From: Corallococcus sp. CA053C
Lineage (GTDB): Bacteria; Myxococcota; Myxococcia; Myxococcales; Myxococcaceae
DNA: 37,023 nucleotides
Assembly: GCF_003611675.1 (NCBI RefSeq)
Contig: NZ_RAWA01000047.1
Location: forward strand, 1-37,023
Direction: 5' to 3'
Numbering within the stretch: the stretch's first letter is position 1; every line of letters starts with the position of its first letter. Positions 18,077 to 25,205 of the stretch are shown piece by piece. The notes beneath the pieces were generated by a model, which worked only from the letters and a program-made list of their open reading frames with translations, did not search any database and had not been told where the DNA came from. The position numbers were made by a program, and so were the translations under genes.

Positions 18077-19564
18077 ATGATCACCTTCTTCGTCGCCTTC
18101 CTTGTTTCGCTCGTCGTCGCGCTGGCGCTCACCTGGGTCGTCCGCGAACGCGCGCTCGCGTGGGGCTGGCTCGACCAGGCGAACTCCAGCCGCAAGGTGC
18201 ACGTGCGGCCCATCCCGCGGCTGGGGGGCATTGGCATCGTGGGCGGCTTCTTCGCGCCGCTGTGCGCGCTGTTCCTCGTGGACTCGGGGGTGGGGCTCCA
18301 GTTCCGCGCGCAGACGGAGCTCATCGTGGGGCTCTTCATCGGCGGCGCGCTCATCGCGGCGCTGGGCCTCTACGACGACCTGCGGGGCGCGGACGCGAAG
18401 CTGAAGTTCTCCGTGCAGTTCGCGGTGGCGCTGGGGCTGTACGCGGTGGGCTTCCGCATCGAGGTGCTCGCCAACCCCTTCGGCGCGGAGCTGACGCTGG
18501 GCTTCTTGAGCCTGCCCCTGACGGTGCTGTGGGTGGTGGGCGTCATCAACGCGCTCAACCTCATCGACGGGTTGGACGGGCTGGCGGGCGGGGTCGCGTT
18601 CTTCGGCGTGGGCACCCACTTCCTGCTCGCGCTGATGCGCGGGGACGTGCTGCTGTGCCTGCTGATGATCGCGCTCGCGGGCGCCATCCTCGGGTTCCTG
18701 GTGTTCAACTTCAACCCGGCCTCCATCTTCATGGGGGACACGGGCAGCATGTTCCTGGGCTTCGTGCTCGCGGCGGTGTCCATCAAGACGTCGTCCAAGA
18801 GCGGCACCGCCGTGGCGCTGCTCGTGCCGGTGATGGCGCTGGGCCTGCCCATCATGGACACGCTGCTCGCCATGGTGCGCCGCTCGCTCCTGGGCAGACC
18901 CCTGTTCAGCGCGGACAAGGAACACATCCACCACCGCTTGATGAGCCGCCTCTTGCTCACCCACCGCACCACCGTGCTGGTGCTCTACGCGCTGTGCACC
19001 CTCTTCATGCTCACCGCGCTGGGGCTCCACTTCGCCAACAGCATGCAGAGCGCGCTCCTGCTCTGCGGCATGGGCGTCGTCATCGTGGTGCTGATGCGCA
19101 AGCTGGGCTACCTGGACGTGCGCCACGCGGGCACCGTCCAGCAGACGCGCCAGCGCAACCAGCAGCTGCGCACGCTGGTGAAGGCCGTCACCGCGGCCGT
19201 GCGCGAAGCAGGCTCGCTCCAGGACGTGTGGAACGCCGTGCGGCCGCTGGCCCCGGGCATGGACGCGGCCTCGCAGTCGCTGCGCCTGCGCCGCCCGTAC
19301 GAGGCGCCTGACGCGGGCATCACCTTCGAGTCGCAGCGTCCGGAGGCCGGCACCTCCGCGCCGCTGGAGGTGCGCGTGGAGGTGAAGGACGGCGAGGTGC
19401 TGCTCGGCACGCTGCGCCTGTGCTGGCGCGACGGGCGCGGCGCCATCGACCGCGACGAGGAGCTGGCGCTGGAGGTGGTCGCGGACGCGGTGGCCGAACG
19501 CACCGTGCAGCTCGCGGCCCTGGAAGCCGCGGAGCCCGAGCGCATCATCGCAATGCGACGGTGA
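18077..19564 (+). CDS. WecA/MraY-type undecaprenyl-phosphate sugar-1-phosphate transferase with extra C-terminal domain
   Basis: 495 aa integral membrane enzyme that would start the repeat unit by transferring GlcNAc-1-P (or a related HexNAc-1-P) from UDP-sugar to undecaprenyl phosphate. Family residues are all present: DDLRG (Asp100, Asp101), NLIDGLDGL (Asn161, Asp164, Asp167), MGDTGS (219-224) and the cytoplasmic HIHHRLM loop (283-289). About ten membrane helices end near residue 340. Residues 341-495 are a soluble tail that ordinary WecA proteins (about 350-370 aa) lack; its GTLRLCWRDGRG and EVVADAVAERT segments resemble the end of a GAF-like domain. It is the only initiating transferase in the window. 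A short GGGG-CTGA-CCCC hairpin (18059-18070) sits just before the start. Confidence 0.92.
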   Translation: MITFFVAFLVSLVVALALTWVVRERALAWGWLDQANSSRKVHVRPIPRLGGIGIVGGFFAPLCALFLVDSGVGLQFRAQTELIVGLFIGGALIAALGLYDDLRGADAKLKFSVQFAVALGLYAVGFRIEVLANPFGAELTLGFLSLPLTVLWVVGVINALNLIDGLDGLAGGVAFFGVGTHFLLALMRGDVLLCLLMIALAGAILGFLVFNFNPASIFMGDTGSMFLGFVLAAVSIKTSSKSGTAVALLVPVMALGLPIMDTLLAMVRRSLLGRPLFSADKEHIHHRLMSRLLLTHRTTVLVLYALCTLFMLTALGLHFANSMQSALLLCGMGVVIVVLMRKLGYLDVRHAGTVQQTRQRNQQLRTLVKAVTAAVREAGSLQDVWNAVRPLAPGMDAASQSLRLRRPYEAPDAGITFESQRPEAGTSAPLEVRVEVKDGEVLLGTLRLCWRDGRGAIDRDEELALEVVADAVAERTVQLAALEAAEPERIIAMRR

Positions 19565-19568
19565 GCCC

Positions 19569-20591
19569 GTGAGCCCGGCCGCGTCCCCGACCCTGCTGAC
19601 GCTGCTCCAGGCCTGGCCGGATGCGCCCGCCGGGCCCGCTCCCACGCACACCGCCGACGCGCTGGTGAAGGACGCCGTGCGCCACGGCCTCGCGGGCTTC
19701 GTCGAGCACGCCCTGTCCCGGGCGGACTGGACGCTTCCGGAGGACGCACGCGCGCTGCTGCGCCGCGAGTCCCTGTCCGGCGCGGCGCGGGGCATGCGCG
19801 TGCGGGCGCTGCTGCTGCGCAGCGTGGAGGCCCTGGCCGCGGTGGACGTGGTGCCGGTGCTGCTCAAGGGCTACGGCCTGTCCCGCAGGCTCTACCCGGA
19901 GCCGCTCCAGCGGGCGACCACCGACGTGGACCTGCTCGTGTCCCGCGACCGCGTGCTGTGCTCGGTGCACGCGCTCGAAGGGCTGGGCCTGACGACGAAG
20001 GCCGTCGACGCGGACCGCGACGACACCCACCACGTCGAACTCACCGGCCCCGCCGGACTGGTGGAGCTGCACTACCGCGCGCTCGCGGGCTACGGGCAGG
20101 CGCTGGAGGGCGACGCGCTGGTGGCCCGCGCCGAGGACGCGGAGCTGGACGGTCAGCGCGTCCGCTTCCTGTGCGCGGAGGACGAGGCTGTGTACCTGGC
20201 CCTGCACGCGAGCAACCACCTGTTGCAGCGGCTGGCGTGGCTGTTCGACTTGAAGTTGCTGGCGCGGGCCCGGCCCACGCTCGACTGGGACGGCGTGGTG
20301 ACGCGCGCGAAGCAGACGGGCCTGCCCCACCTCGCCTGGTACGCGTGGGACGCCGCGCGCCGGCTGCTGGACGCGCCCGTGCCGCAGCGCGTGCTCCAGG
20401 CCCTGGCCCCGCCCGTGTGGCAGCGCGGGCTGGCGACCCGGCTGTTCTCCGGACCGCGGCTGCTGGACGCGGAGCTCGCCCGGAACAAGCCCGCGTGGGT
20501 CGCCGCGAAGCTCGCGCTGGCGCCCCGGGCCCGGCCCATGGTGCGCTATGCGCTCCGCCGCCTGCGAAGTCTCCGGAGCCGTCGAGGGTAG
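19569..20591 (+). CDS. Nucleotidyltransferase family protein (NTP_transf_5 type)
   Basis: 340 aa, GTG start four bases after the previous stop, so co-translated with the WecA-like gene. It matches the pattern of the uncharacterised nucleotidyltransferase family often found in capsule and exopolysaccharide clusters: LLKGYGLSRRLYP with Lys100-Gly101, then TTDVDLLV with the two catalytic-type aspartates at 119 and 121, and later a EDEAVYLALHASNHL helix. Known members have no firmly assigned reaction; nucleotide transfer to an unknown acceptor is inferred from fold. The C-terminus is strongly basic (RRLRSLRSRRG). The active-site motif is intact, in contrast to the related downstream protein. Confidence 0.82.
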   Translation: MSPAASPTLLTLLQAWPDAPAGPAPTHTADALVKDAVRHGLAGFVEHALSRADWTLPEDARALLRRESLSGAARGMRVRALLLRSVEALAAVDVVPVLLKGYGLSRRLYPEPLQRATTDVDLLVSRDRVLCSVHALEGLGLTTKAVDADRDDTHHVELTGPAGLVELHYRALAGYGQALEGDALVARAEDAELDGQRVRFLCAEDEAVYLALHASNHLLQRLAWLFDLKLLARARPTLDWDGVVTRAKQTGLPHLAWYAWDAARRLLDAPVPQRVLQALAPPVWQRGLATRLFSGPRLLDAELARNKPAWVAAKLALAPRARPMVRYALRRLRSLRSRRG

Positions 20592-20711
20592 GGCTCCAGA
20601 CCGTCCGGTCGCCTGGGCAACAGGGAACCCGTCCCGGTGTCGACCCATCCGGAGCGCTTCACAAGACGGTCATTGCGGCGGGCGTGCTCCGCCCATTAAA
20701 GGTGCCGCACC

Positions 20712-21683
20712 ATGGCGCCCAGCCTCCTCGACACCTTCCGGGTCCTGTCCTCCTTCGAGCCTCCGCGCGGAAAGCTCCGGGGTGCGCCCTGGGAGGCCTA
20801 CGTCGACTGGGCCATCTCCCAGGGGTTGGCGCCGCTCGCCGCGTACAACCTGGAGTATCGGATGGCCGGAGGCGAGGCGCCCGAGTGGGCCCGCGACCGG
20901 ATGATGGCCATCTACACCGGCTCCGTGAACGACAACGTGATGAAGCTGGTCCACTTCAAGCGCATCGTGGATCAGCTGGAGGGCCGCAAGATCCTGCTGC
21001 TGGGCGGCGCTGCCTTCGCGGAGGCGCTCTACCCCCACGTGGGCTTCCGCCCCGTGCTGGACATCCAGGTGCTGGTGCGCCGCATGGACGTGGACGGCTT
21101 CGCCGGCTACCTGTCCAACCACGAGTTCGTCCCGGAGAAGGACGACACGAACAGCGGCGCCGCGCGCGTGGTGTCCGACGGCCGCACCCCCATCTACCTC
21201 TACTCGGACGTGCTGGGCGCGAACCGCCGCGAGCAGCTGGCCGGCATCTTCGACCGCGCCATCCCCATGAAGGTCTACGGCACCTCCGTCTTCCGGCCGG
21301 AGCTGGAGGACGCGCTGCTGCTCACCGCGCTGGACCAGGCCCACCGCGGGTATGACGTGCCGTGGTTGTCCTACGTGGACCTCCGGGAGCTCATCACCGG
21401 GGCCACCTGGATGGGCGGCGTGTACTCGCGGCCCATGAACGTGCCGGTGCTGCTGGAGCGCGCGGAGGCGTTCGGCCTGGAGCGCGCCCTCTACACGTCG
21501 CTCGCCATCGTCGCGCGGCTGTTCCCGGAGGCGGAAGCACAGGCCACCGCCGCGTTCCCGCCCTTGCGCCGCGCCACACGCGAGCTCCTGGACCGGGGGG
21601 TGGTGGGTCCTGTCAGCACCCCTGGGCGCGCCTCCGCCCTGCGGGGCGTGGACCGGCTGCGACGCCTCCTTACAGGGCAGTAA
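20712..21683 (+). CDS. Nucleotidyltransferase-fold protein with altered active-site motif
   Basis: 323 aa; the ATG at 20712 follows AAAGGTG (20698-20704) by seven bases. It aligns by eye with the preceding protein: LLLGGAAFAEALYP (95-108) replaces the KG-x-n-YP motif with Gly98-Gly99, and VLDIQVLV (115-122) keeps Asp117 but has Gln119 instead of the second aspartate. Similar elements follow, including ELEDALLLTALDQAHRG. Loss of one of the two metal-binding aspartates suggests a non-catalytic or changed activity, perhaps a partner of the intact paralogue. No signal peptide or membrane helix. Function unknown. Confidence 0.75.
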   Translation: MAPSLLDTFRVLSSFEPPRGKLRGAPWEAYVDWAISQGLAPLAAYNLEYRMAGGEAPEWARDRMMAIYTGSVNDNVMKLVHFKRIVDQLEGRKILLLGGAAFAEALYPHVGFRPVLDIQVLVRRMDVDGFAGYLSNHEFVPEKDDTNSGAARVVSDGRTPIYLYSDVLGANRREQLAGIFDRAIPMKVYGTSVFRPELEDALLLTALDQAHRGYDVPWLSYVDLRELITGATWMGGVYSRPMNVPVLLERAEAFGLERALYTSLAIVARLFPEAEAQATAAFPPLRRATRELLDRGVVGPVSTPGRASALRGVDRLRRLLTGQ

Positions 21684-21706
21684 GCCTGTCTGGTCGCTGT
21701 GCGTTC

Positions 21707-21722
21707 AGGGCCCCCGGGCTTT
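21707..21722 (+). terminator. Weak terminator-like hairpin upstream of ugd
   Basis: AGGGCC (21707-21712) can pair with GGCTTT (21717-21722) through three strong and wobble pairs, and CTTTC follows. It lies 24 bases after the stop of the 20712-21683 gene. Confidence 0.25.
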
Positions 21723-21787
21723 CTTTCGGTGCGCCTGTCGGCGTATGAGTTCATGACGCCACCTGTTGAAACCAGGACCTTTCAAGA

Positions 21788-23086
21788 ATGCGTATTGCCA
21801 TCATCGGATCGGGCTACGTCGGACTCGTCGCGGGCACCTGCTTCGCGGACTCCGGAAACGACGTCGCGTGTGTGGACATCGACGAGCGGAAGATCCGCAT
21901 GCTCCAGGACGGGCAGGTGCCCATCTACGAGCCGGGTCTGGAAGAGCTGATCCGCAAGAACGTGAAGGAGAAGCGCCTCACCTTCACCACGAACCTGGCG
22001 GAGGGCGTCGCGAACGCCCAGGCCGTGTTCATCGCGGTGGGCACTCCGGAAGGTGAGAGCGGCGAGGCCGACCTCCAGTACGTGCTCGCGGCGGCGCAGG
22101 CGGTGGGCCGCGCGATCAAGCAGTACACGGTGGTGGTGGACAAGAGCACCGTGCCGGTGGGAACCGCGGACAAGGTCCGTGACGCCATCGCCAAGGTGAC
22201 GAAGGTGGAGTTCGACGTCGTCTCCAACCCGGAGTTCCTCAAGGAGGGCGCCGCGCTGGACGACTTCTTCAAGCCGGACCGCGTCGTCATCGGCGCGGAC
22301 ACCGAGCGCGCCCGGCAGCTCATGGGGGAGCTGTACGCGCCCTTCGTGCGCACGGAGAACCCCATCCTGTTCATGGACACGCGCTCCGCGGAGCTGACGA
22401 AGTACGCGGCCAACGCGATGCTCGCCACGCGCATCTCCTTCATGAACGACGTGGCCGCGCTCTGCGAGAAGGTCGGCGCGGACGTGGACTTCGTGCGCAA
22501 GGGCCTGGGCGCGGACAAGCGCATCGGCTACCCGTTCCTGTTCCCCGGCGTGGGCTACGGCGGCTCCTGCTTCCCCAAGGACGTGAAGGCGCTGGTCACC
22601 ACGGCGCGTGAGTACGGCCTGGAGCTGGACCTGCTGCGCGCGGTGGAGCGCACCAACGAGCGCCAGAAGAAGCTGCTCGTGAACAAGGCCGTGAAGCACT
22701 ACGGGTCGCTGGAGGGCAAGAAGTTCGGCGTGTGGGGCCTGGCCTTCAAGCCCAAGACGGACGACATGCGCGAGGCGCCGGCCATCGAGGTCATCGAGGG
22801 CCTCATCGGCAAGGGCGCGCAGGTGATTGCGCACGACCCCGTGGCCGCGCACGCGTCCAAGCGCGTCTTCGGCGACCGGATCCGCTACGCGGAAGTACCC
22901 TACGACGCGCTGGAGGGCGTGGACGGCCTCTTCGTCGTCACCGAGTGGAACGAGTTCCGCCACCCGGACTTCGACCGCATGAAGGCGCTGATGAAGACGC
23001 CCGTCGTCTTCGACGGCCGCAACATCTTCCAGCCCGCGCGCATGCGCGAGCAGGGCTTCACCTACTTCGGCATCGGCCGTCGATGA
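21788..23086 (+). CDS. ugd: UDP-glucose 6-dehydrogenase
   Basis: 432 aa cytoplasmic enzyme that oxidises UDP-glucose twice with NAD+ to UDP-glucuronate, a precursor of acidic polysaccharides. The Rossmann loop GSGYVGLVAGTC begins at residue 7; the catalytic segment GYGGSCFPKD places the nucleophile at Cys261; GTPEGESGEADL and KSTVPVGTAD are further family signatures. Length is typical for the family. GDP-mannose dehydrogenase is the main alternative, but the GTP-x5-G-x-ADL and FNFL-less pattern fit the UDP-glucose enzyme better. An AGGA lies at 21774-21777, ten bases before the ATG. Its stop overlaps the acyltransferase start (ATGA). Confidence 0.93.
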   Translation: MRIAIIGSGYVGLVAGTCFADSGNDVACVDIDERKIRMLQDGQVPIYEPGLEELIRKNVKEKRLTFTTNLAEGVANAQAVFIAVGTPEGESGEADLQYVLAAAQAVGRAIKQYTVVVDKSTVPVGTADKVRDAIAKVTKVEFDVVSNPEFLKEGAALDDFFKPDRVVIGADTERARQLMGELYAPFVRTENPILFMDTRSAELTKYAANAMLATRISFMNDVAALCEKVGADVDFVRKGLGADKRIGYPFLFPGVGYGGSCFPKDVKALVTTAREYGLELDLLRAVERTNERQKKLLVNKAVKHYGSLEGKKFGVWGLAFKPKTDDMREAPAIEVIEGLIGKGAQVIAHDPVAAHASKRVFGDRIRYAEVPYDALEGVDGLFVVTEWNEFRHPDFDRMKALMKTPVVFDGRNIFQPARMREQGFTYFGIGRR

Positions 23087-24261
23087 AGCAGGGCGGTTCG
23101 CTGGATGCCCTCACGGGGCTGCGCTTCCTGGCAGCCCTGCATGTGGTGTTGTTCCACTTCGGCACCCCCTGTCTTCCGTGGGCGCCGGAGTGGCTGTTCT
23201 ACCTGGTGGGCTCCGGCTACGCGTCCGTGGGGTTGTTCTTCCTGCTGTCGGGCTTCGTGCTCGCGTACAACTACGTGGACGTGGACGGCAGGATGGAGAC
23301 GCCCTCGCGCGCCTTCTGGAGCGCCCGCGTGGCGCGCGTCTACCCGGTGTTCCTGCTGACGTTCCTGCTGTCGGCGGTGCCCACGATGCAGCGCTCGCTG
23401 GCGGTGAACTCGCTGCCCGTGGCCACCGTGAAGCTGGGCACCGCGGGCCTCACCACGCTGGCGCTCTTCCAGGCGTGGGTGCCCAAGCTGGCGCTCTACT
23501 GGAACCCGCCGGGCTGGTCCGTGTCGGTGGAGGCCTTCTTCTACTTCCTGTTCCCCGCGGTGGCGCGGCGGCTGGTGGGACTCCGGGGCGCGCGCCTGAA
23601 GGTGGCCCTGCTGGCCGTGTGGGTCGTGGGGCTGGTGCCTCCGCTGCTCTACCTGGCGCTGCGCCCGGATGGGCCGGGGACGCTGAACGTCATGTCCGGA
23701 GGCAACTGGCTGACGGTGCTGAAGTTCAACCCGCTGGTGCGGCTGCCGGAGTTCCTGCTGGGCGTGCTGCTGGGCCTGGTCTTCGTGCGCGAGCGCGCGG
23801 CGGCCACCTCCCGTCCACGCTCCGGCGGGGGGATGGCGGTGGCGGGCGCGGCGCTGCTGCTCGTGGCCTTCATGCTGGGCGGACGGATTCCCTATCCGCT
23901 GATGCACAACGTGCTGCTGGCGCCCGCGTCCGCGCTGCTGGTCTACGGCCTGGCGCGCGGCGGCGGTCCGCTGGGACAGCTGCTGTCACGGCCGTGGCTG
24001 GTGTCCCTGGGCGGGGCCAGCTACTCGATGTACCTGCTCCAGTACCCCCTCAGTGAGTTCGTGCACTGGCTGGCCACGCGCGTGGACCTGTCGTCGCCGT
24101 GGCGCTTCCTGGGCGTGCTGGTGGCGCTGCTCGTGCCCGCGTCGGTGGCGGTGCACCGGTGGGTGGAGACGCCGTGGCGCGTGCGCGTGAAGCGCGGGCT
24201 CCAGCGGTGGGTGGATGGGGCGCCGTCACCGGCTCCGGCACGCGTGGCGCCAGGGGCCTGA
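23083..24261 (+). CDS. Acyltransferase-3 family membrane protein (O-acetyltransferase-like)
   Basis: 392 aa, starting at an ATGA overlap with ugd. It begins with the family motif LDALTGLRFLAALHVVLFHF, including Arg14 and the catalytic-type His20, followed by GLFFLLSGFVLAYNY and FWSARVARVYPVF, then about ten membrane helices and a final SYSMYLLQYPLSEFVHW. Family members move acetyl or other acyl groups onto sugars of polysaccharides, lipopolysaccharide or antibiotics. Acylation of the cluster's product is inferred from coupling to ugd. No periplasmic SGNH domain is attached. A tandem-repeat element and hairpin lie directly after its stop. Confidence 0.9.
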   Translation: MKQGGSLDALTGLRFLAALHVVLFHFGTPCLPWAPEWLFYLVGSGYASVGLFFLLSGFVLAYNYVDVDGRMETPSRAFWSARVARVYPVFLLTFLLSAVPTMQRSLAVNSLPVATVKLGTAGLTTLALFQAWVPKLALYWNPPGWSVSVEAFFYFLFPAVARRLVGLRGARLKVALLAVWVVGLVPPLLYLALRPDGPGTLNVMSGGNWLTVLKFNPLVRLPEFLLGVLLGLVFVRERAAATSRPRSGGGMAVAGAALLLVAFMLGGRIPYPLMHNVLLAPASALLVYGLARGGGPLGQLLSRPWLVSLGGASYSMYLLQYPLSEFVHWLATRVDLSSPWRFLGVLVALLVPASVAVHRWVETPWRVRVKRGLQRWVDGAPSPAPARVAPGA

Positions 24262-24265
24262 AGCA

Positions 24266-24304
24266 ACCTTCCGGAGGGACCTTCCGGAGCCCCCTTCCGG
24301 AGCT
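24266..24304. repeat. Three tandem 13-bp repeats containing CTTCCGGAG
   Basis: CTTCCGGAG occurs at 24268, 24281 and 24294, an exact 13-base period, and each copy contains the palindrome TCCGGA. The array begins four bases after the acyltransferase stop codon and precedes a hairpin in the convergent gap. Confidence 0.7.
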
Positions 24305-24306
24305 CA

Positions 24307-24324
24307 GGGGTCTCTTGGGACCCC
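24307..24324. terminator. Candidate terminator between convergent genes
   Basis: GGGGTC (24307-24312) pairs with GACCCC (24319-24324) around TCTTGG. Placed between the acyltransferase stop (24261) and the lipoprotein stop (24354), so it could serve both directions. Confidence 0.45.
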
Positions 24325-24353
24325 GGGGCGCCGTTGTCAGGGGGAGACGGCGC

Positions 24354-24629
24354 TCAGCGGGCGAGGCCGCAGGCCTTCTTGCCTTCTTCGGTCTCGATGA
24401 CGCGGCAGTCGCAGGAGTCGATGAGCGCCTCGCACGCGACCTCGTCTTCCGGGGTGGGCTCGACCCGGGCCTCTTCGTCCGCGGCGCGCTGCTCGCAGGC
24501 CTGCTTCTCCACGGAGTTCAAGGCGCACTCGCAGAGCTTCTCTGACAGCTCGCGGCAACTCGTCTTGCACGCGGTGAGTCCGGAGAGGGAGGCGCAGAGA
24601 ACGGCGGCGGTCAGCAATAGGCGACGCAT
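24354..24629 (-). CDS. Small Cys-rich lipoprotein with two CxC repeats
   Basis: 91 aa from the ATG at 24629. An N-terminal signal (MRRLLLTAAVLC...) ends in the lipobox LTAC, placing the lipidated cysteine at 21. The mature part has eight further cysteines at 25, 33, 35, 45 and 66, 73, 75, 87. These form two units, C-x7-C-x-C-x9-C and C-x6-C-x-C-x11-C, separated by an acidic, Pro-containing linker. Disulfide-linked helical hairpins or metal binding are possible; I recognise no named family. It is single and convergent to the acyltransferase, and divergent from the small secreted protein upstream of wzy. Localisation to the periplasmic side is predicted from the signal only. Confidence 0.78.
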   Translation of the reverse strand: MRRLLLTAAVLCASLSGLTACKTSCRELSEKLCECALNSVEKQACEQRAADEEARVEPTPEDEVACEALIDSCDCRVIETEEGKKACGLAR

Positions 24630-24792
24630 GGGCTGGGCGGAAGATGCCAGATGGGTCCCCGGATGCAAGCGATGTCCCGGCACCCCTGCCTGCCCCCTCC
24701 TGTGGCGAAACCCGCTACAGGCGCGGACGGAAGCGTAACCCGGCGTGTCACGCGCTCGTCTGGCTGTCCGGTGATTGCTGGGAGATACGTTC

Positions 24793-24808
24793 TGGCGTGA
24801 TTCGTGCT
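24793..24808 (+). promoter_or_regulatory. Candidate sigma-54 promoter upstream of the small secreted protein and wzy
   Basis: TGGCGTGATTCGTGCT keeps TGGC, the -12 TGC and the exact GG-to-GC spacing (24794-24795 and 24806-24807); three consensus positions differ. It lies 54 bases before the ATG at 24863 in a 233-base divergent gap. Confidence 0.3.
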
Positions 24809-24862
24809 CCAATAGGGCCGGTTACTCGCAGTCGTCCCGTGCCCCCGGGCCGAGGTCTCCCG

Positions 24863-25105
24863 ATGATCGTCCTCCGTTACTTTCCGCTCCGAGGTGCGCT
24901 CATCACGCTGGCCATCACCTGTGCGGTGGGGACGGCGTTCGCGGGTTGGAAGCCGGCCCCGGAGCCTTCCGCGCCGCTGTCGTCGGTTCCGGAGGTCCTG
25001 CTCGACGACCCCGTGAAGCGCTGCGAGGAGTCCTCGGGAGTCGTCAGTCCCTTCGACGACGTGAGGCGACCCTCCGCGGGGCTGGACACGCTCGAGATGC
25101 CCTGA
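24863..25105 (+). CDS. Small secreted protein of unknown function
   Basis: 80 aa; the ATG at 24863 has GAGG (24852-24855) seven bases upstream. Residues 1-27 look like a Sec signal peptide: basic start, hydrophobic ALITLAITCAVGTAFA, cleavage probably after AFA. The mature 53 residues are acidic and Pro/Ser-rich with one cysteine (VKRCEES) and no known motif. It lies 100 bases upstream of the large polymerase gene, and a candidate sigma-54 promoter precedes it at 24793-24808. Coding is supported by the signal peptide, ribosome site and codon use; a role with the polymerase is only guessed from position. Confidence 0.6.
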   Translation: MIVLRYFPLRGALITLAITCAVGTAFAGWKPAPEPSAPLSSVPEVLLDDPVKRCEESSGVVSPFDDVRRPSAGLDTLEMP

Positions 25106-25176
25106 GCGACGACGACGTCCGGGGCCTCCTGCCTCCTGTGCGGGGGGACGGCCCGGGCGCGGGTGCCGGGGCGCGT

Positions 25177-25204
25177 GGAGGGCGTGACATACTCGCGCCC
25201 CTCC
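25177..25204 (+). promoter_or_regulatory. Stem-loop abutting the start codon of the large wzy gene
   Basis: GGAGGGCG (25177-25184) pairs with CGCCCCTCC (25196-25204) with one bulged C and an 11-base loop; the 3' arm ends one base before the ATG at 25206. The only Shine-Dalgarno-like sequence (GGAGGG) is in the 5' arm, 23 bases from the start, so folding would hide it. Confidence 0.35.
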
Positions 25205-25205
25205 C

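Noticed and set aside
17729-19867. 712-residue minus-strand open frame across the WecA-like gene
   Set aside because: Composition is Arg/His/Gln/Ala-rich with no motif, as expected from antisense of GC-rich genes; the plus strand encodes a clear family member.
20592-20711. Possible hairpins in the gap between the two nucleotidyltransferase-fold genes
   Set aside because: GGGCG/CGCCC and GACCG/CGGTC stems are only 5 bp and common by chance in such GC-rich DNA; not strong enough to call a terminator.
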